Assembly: GCA_018697195.1 (NCBI GenBank)
Contig: CM031878.1
Coordinates: 63,553,471 to 63,617,470 of the forward strand
Reading direction: 5' to 3'
Source of the DNA: Certhia americana
Lineage: Eukaryota > Chordata > Aves > Passeriformes > Certhiidae
Length of the DNA stretch: 64,000 nucleotides
Shown here: positions 61,641-64,000 of the stretch, piece by piece
Layout of the letters: every line of letters begins with the position of its first letter
How positions within the stretch are numbered: the first letter of the stretch is position 1
The notes under the pieces: generated by a model
Databases searched by the model: none
Told to the model about the DNA's origin: nothing
The model's input: only the letters and a program-made list of their open reading frames with translations
Position numbers and translations under genes: made by a program

Positions 61641-64000
61641 CACCCCTGCAAGGGAAGATTATGGATATTTCAAGTGACGGTGACAGGGTACTGGGAATAC
61701 TATCCACAGATTCCACCTTAAGTTTTATCAGATGTTCCTATCCAACCCTTACCAATATGGCTTTGCTTATGATAAAAATTGCAATTTGAATGTCTAAGGA
61801 ACTTATTACACCAAACTGCTGAATACAGTCTGGTTCCTCTTCCTTACCGTCCTCTCACATAGGATTCTGTGATTTTTCTATTGTGTGCATGCTGGACACT
61901 GAATGTATTCCTGGTATTTTCTGAAACCACCACTGTGGCACCAACTGAAGCATCTTTTGCTTGCCTTGAAACTGTTTCAGGTGAGGAATAGATGCAAGGG
62001 AAGGAAAAGTGCTTTTTTATTGAGCTCATGTTTGAAAAAGTTGTCCTATAATGTATGTACCTGCCCAGTGTCAGCTAGCATAAAAATACAAATGTGAATG
62101 ACAATCTAAGAGCAGCAGCTTGGTGTAAATCTATGTGCCGATGGGGTTCTGTCTATTTGTCTTGATAAATATAGGCAATTCTTCTATTTTTGTGTCTTCT
62201 GCTAACACTATAACTCTTAGATAGTCTGAATGACCTTGGTGTTGTGGTAGGAGACCTATTGAGGATAAAACTCCTCAGATGTACCAGAAAACCTAAGAAT
62301 TTTTGTGTTGCCTCTGAGCAACAATCATACTTGGGGTGACTTCCAGCCATCAGTGTATCTGAGGAAACACTGGATGAAACCCTCCTTCTGCAACTATGTT
62401 CATGGGCTTGTAAAATTCACTTGTTTTAGGGGATGGAACCCTCTGTGAATTATAGTGCAAGTTGTAACACAGATCAATCTTGCAGATAAAGATTTCGATT
62501 TCATCTCATGACTCCTGAACAGCCAATAGGTGACATTAAGCCATCATTAATGCCACAACAGGTAACATTAAGTCAAATACAACCACTTCTTCACAGTTTT
62601 GGATAGCAAATGTACTGATTGGATATTCAGAAATTGGGGGTGGTTGGGAGTAGAAACTTGAATACAGTGTGTCAATTCTACATTGTTATGTGGGACACAC
62701 CAAAAGATCTAAGGAAGTCATGTATAAAAATAGAGTAATAAAATTAGTACAGTGCCGTCTACCCTGCAGGGCTGACATGACCTGACTTGATGAAGCTGCA
62801 CATAAAAATGGCTTTTATTTTTAGGGCACTCTATCTGGGATAACAATGACTCTGCTGATAGTGAAGCAGTGGGTATAGTTTGTCTTGATGGCTGCCACTT
62901 ACTCTTGAAAAGAACAGAAGAGCATATTTAAGCTGTCAGGCCTTAATTGTTTCATTAGGTAGTGGTATCTTTTGTAGAAAAGGAGCAAGGGAGCTGCTGA
63001 AAGAAAGAATGATGAGCAGCAATTCTAGAAGGCTACAAAGGTGCTGCAAGAGTTACTTCTCTTCCTTTGTTTCTTCCCAGTTCATCTCTGACACAAGGAG
63101 AAGTTTCATTTTTTAACATAATGACTGTTATTAAAATCAGCTTGAACAATTTCATGAGCAAAGTGGTGTATATCTCCCATATTTTTAAATATAAATGAAA
63201 CTAAATAATTTTCATGCCTCTGAATCTGGCTTTTGTGTTTCAACATCTAATTTATTGATGACAAAGATGACTTGCATTTCTAAATGTCTTTTGTCCTGTA
63301 GGATGCCAAAGTCTTTTTAGAGACAAAACATATATAAACCTACCCTGTGAAGTTTAATCACCACTGGGGTGTAAACTGTTTGACTCTGCAAAGCAACACA
63401 AGAAATTATCTTGAACTAGAAAGTAAAGAACATTGGTCATATTAAAATGAAATTATTACAGAGCACCCACACATCTGAGAGTCCTAAAAACACAGCCTCT
63501 AATTGGGTAGTGGCACCAGTGTTGACCATCAAAGGTCTGAATTTATATGCTGTCTGAAAGGACAAGCTTTGAAGTATACTTATTCTGCAAGAAATACATA
63601 TTTTCCCCTTCCTTGCTAGAAGTATCCTAAGACAGAGAGATTTGATGGGAATCTTTCCCATTGTAAAATAGAGAAACACAGCTAACTTCCCACTTAGACA
63701 GACCCAGGAATTCAGAACTTCTCCATCAAAGAGCTGCTTATATTTCATTACAAAATCTGATCCCAAAAGTAGGTGTTTTTTCTTGGCCATATTAATTCCC
63801 CCCTTCCCCCTGAGCTTTTTCCTCAGATACAAAGGGTGGAATGTGATTAATGACTACTAAACTCCTGCAGTTCCTGGAGAAGCTGAAGGGAGGACTTTTC
63901 AGTCATCCTCCTTTATCCTCTGGAGAGGGGATGTTAGTAGCTTGGCTGTTTCTCCTGTGTGGACTGTGCTTCTTTGCCTTTTAAGATGAGTTAGCTGATT
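61641..64000. other. Intergenic region, window end
   Basis: AT-rich sequence with no recognised gene or repeat. The minus-strand frame at 63437-63832 (131 codons) has no recognisable motif and is treated as chance. Confidence 0.6.

Overview
This window is vertebrate, almost certainly avian, nuclear DNA. It is about 38-40% GC by eye, has no prokaryote-like gene packing, and carries CR1 LINE fragments plus bird-type endogenous retrovirus LTRs. Two of the LTRs (about 25.4-26.0 kb and 60.5-61.6 kb) resemble families I associate with songbirds and other Neoaves, so a passerine is my best guess. That guess rests on recalled repeat sequences, not on a search.

One real protein-coding gene is present: the 3' three quarters of EFNA5 (ephrin-A5) on the + strand. 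Exon 1 (signal peptide and N-terminus) lies upstream of the window. Inside it are the last ~10.6 kb of intron 1, exon 2 (10633-10925), a 30.1 kb intron 2, exon 3 (41041-41106), a 391 bp intron 3, exon 4 (41498-41578, an in-frame 81 nt cassette), a 5.1 kb intron 4, and exon 5 (46714-46835 coding). A ~3.9 kb 3' UTR follows, ending near a canonical AATAAA at 50717-50722. All splice sites are GT-AG and all phases agree. The exons add up to 562 coding nt, which needs 125 nt from exon 1 to make the usual 228-residue protein. Ephrin-A5 is a GPI-anchored ligand for Eph receptor tyrosine kinases and acts in axon guidance and tissue boundary formation.

The rest is intron and downstream intergenic DNA. 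Mobile-element remnants are: an LTR with perfect 11 bp terminal inverted repeats followed by an 18 nt match to a tRNA-Gly primer-binding site (6321-7721); an L2-like ancient fragment (~9672-9746); CR1 fragments at ~23.3, 28.3-29.2, 44.9 and 50.8 kb; and LTRs at ~25.4 and 60.5 kb. The 13 kb beyond EFNA5 looks like gene-poor DNA apart from the LTR at 60.5 kb.

I found no undescribed multi-gene system. The most unusual items are the LTR/primer-binding-site junction in intron 1, a 33 nt near-perfect palindrome at 37588, a telomere-like G/T tract at 34.5 kb, and a 17 bp minisatellite at 54.96 kb. Most long reading frames in the window are chance openings in AT-rich intron DNA.
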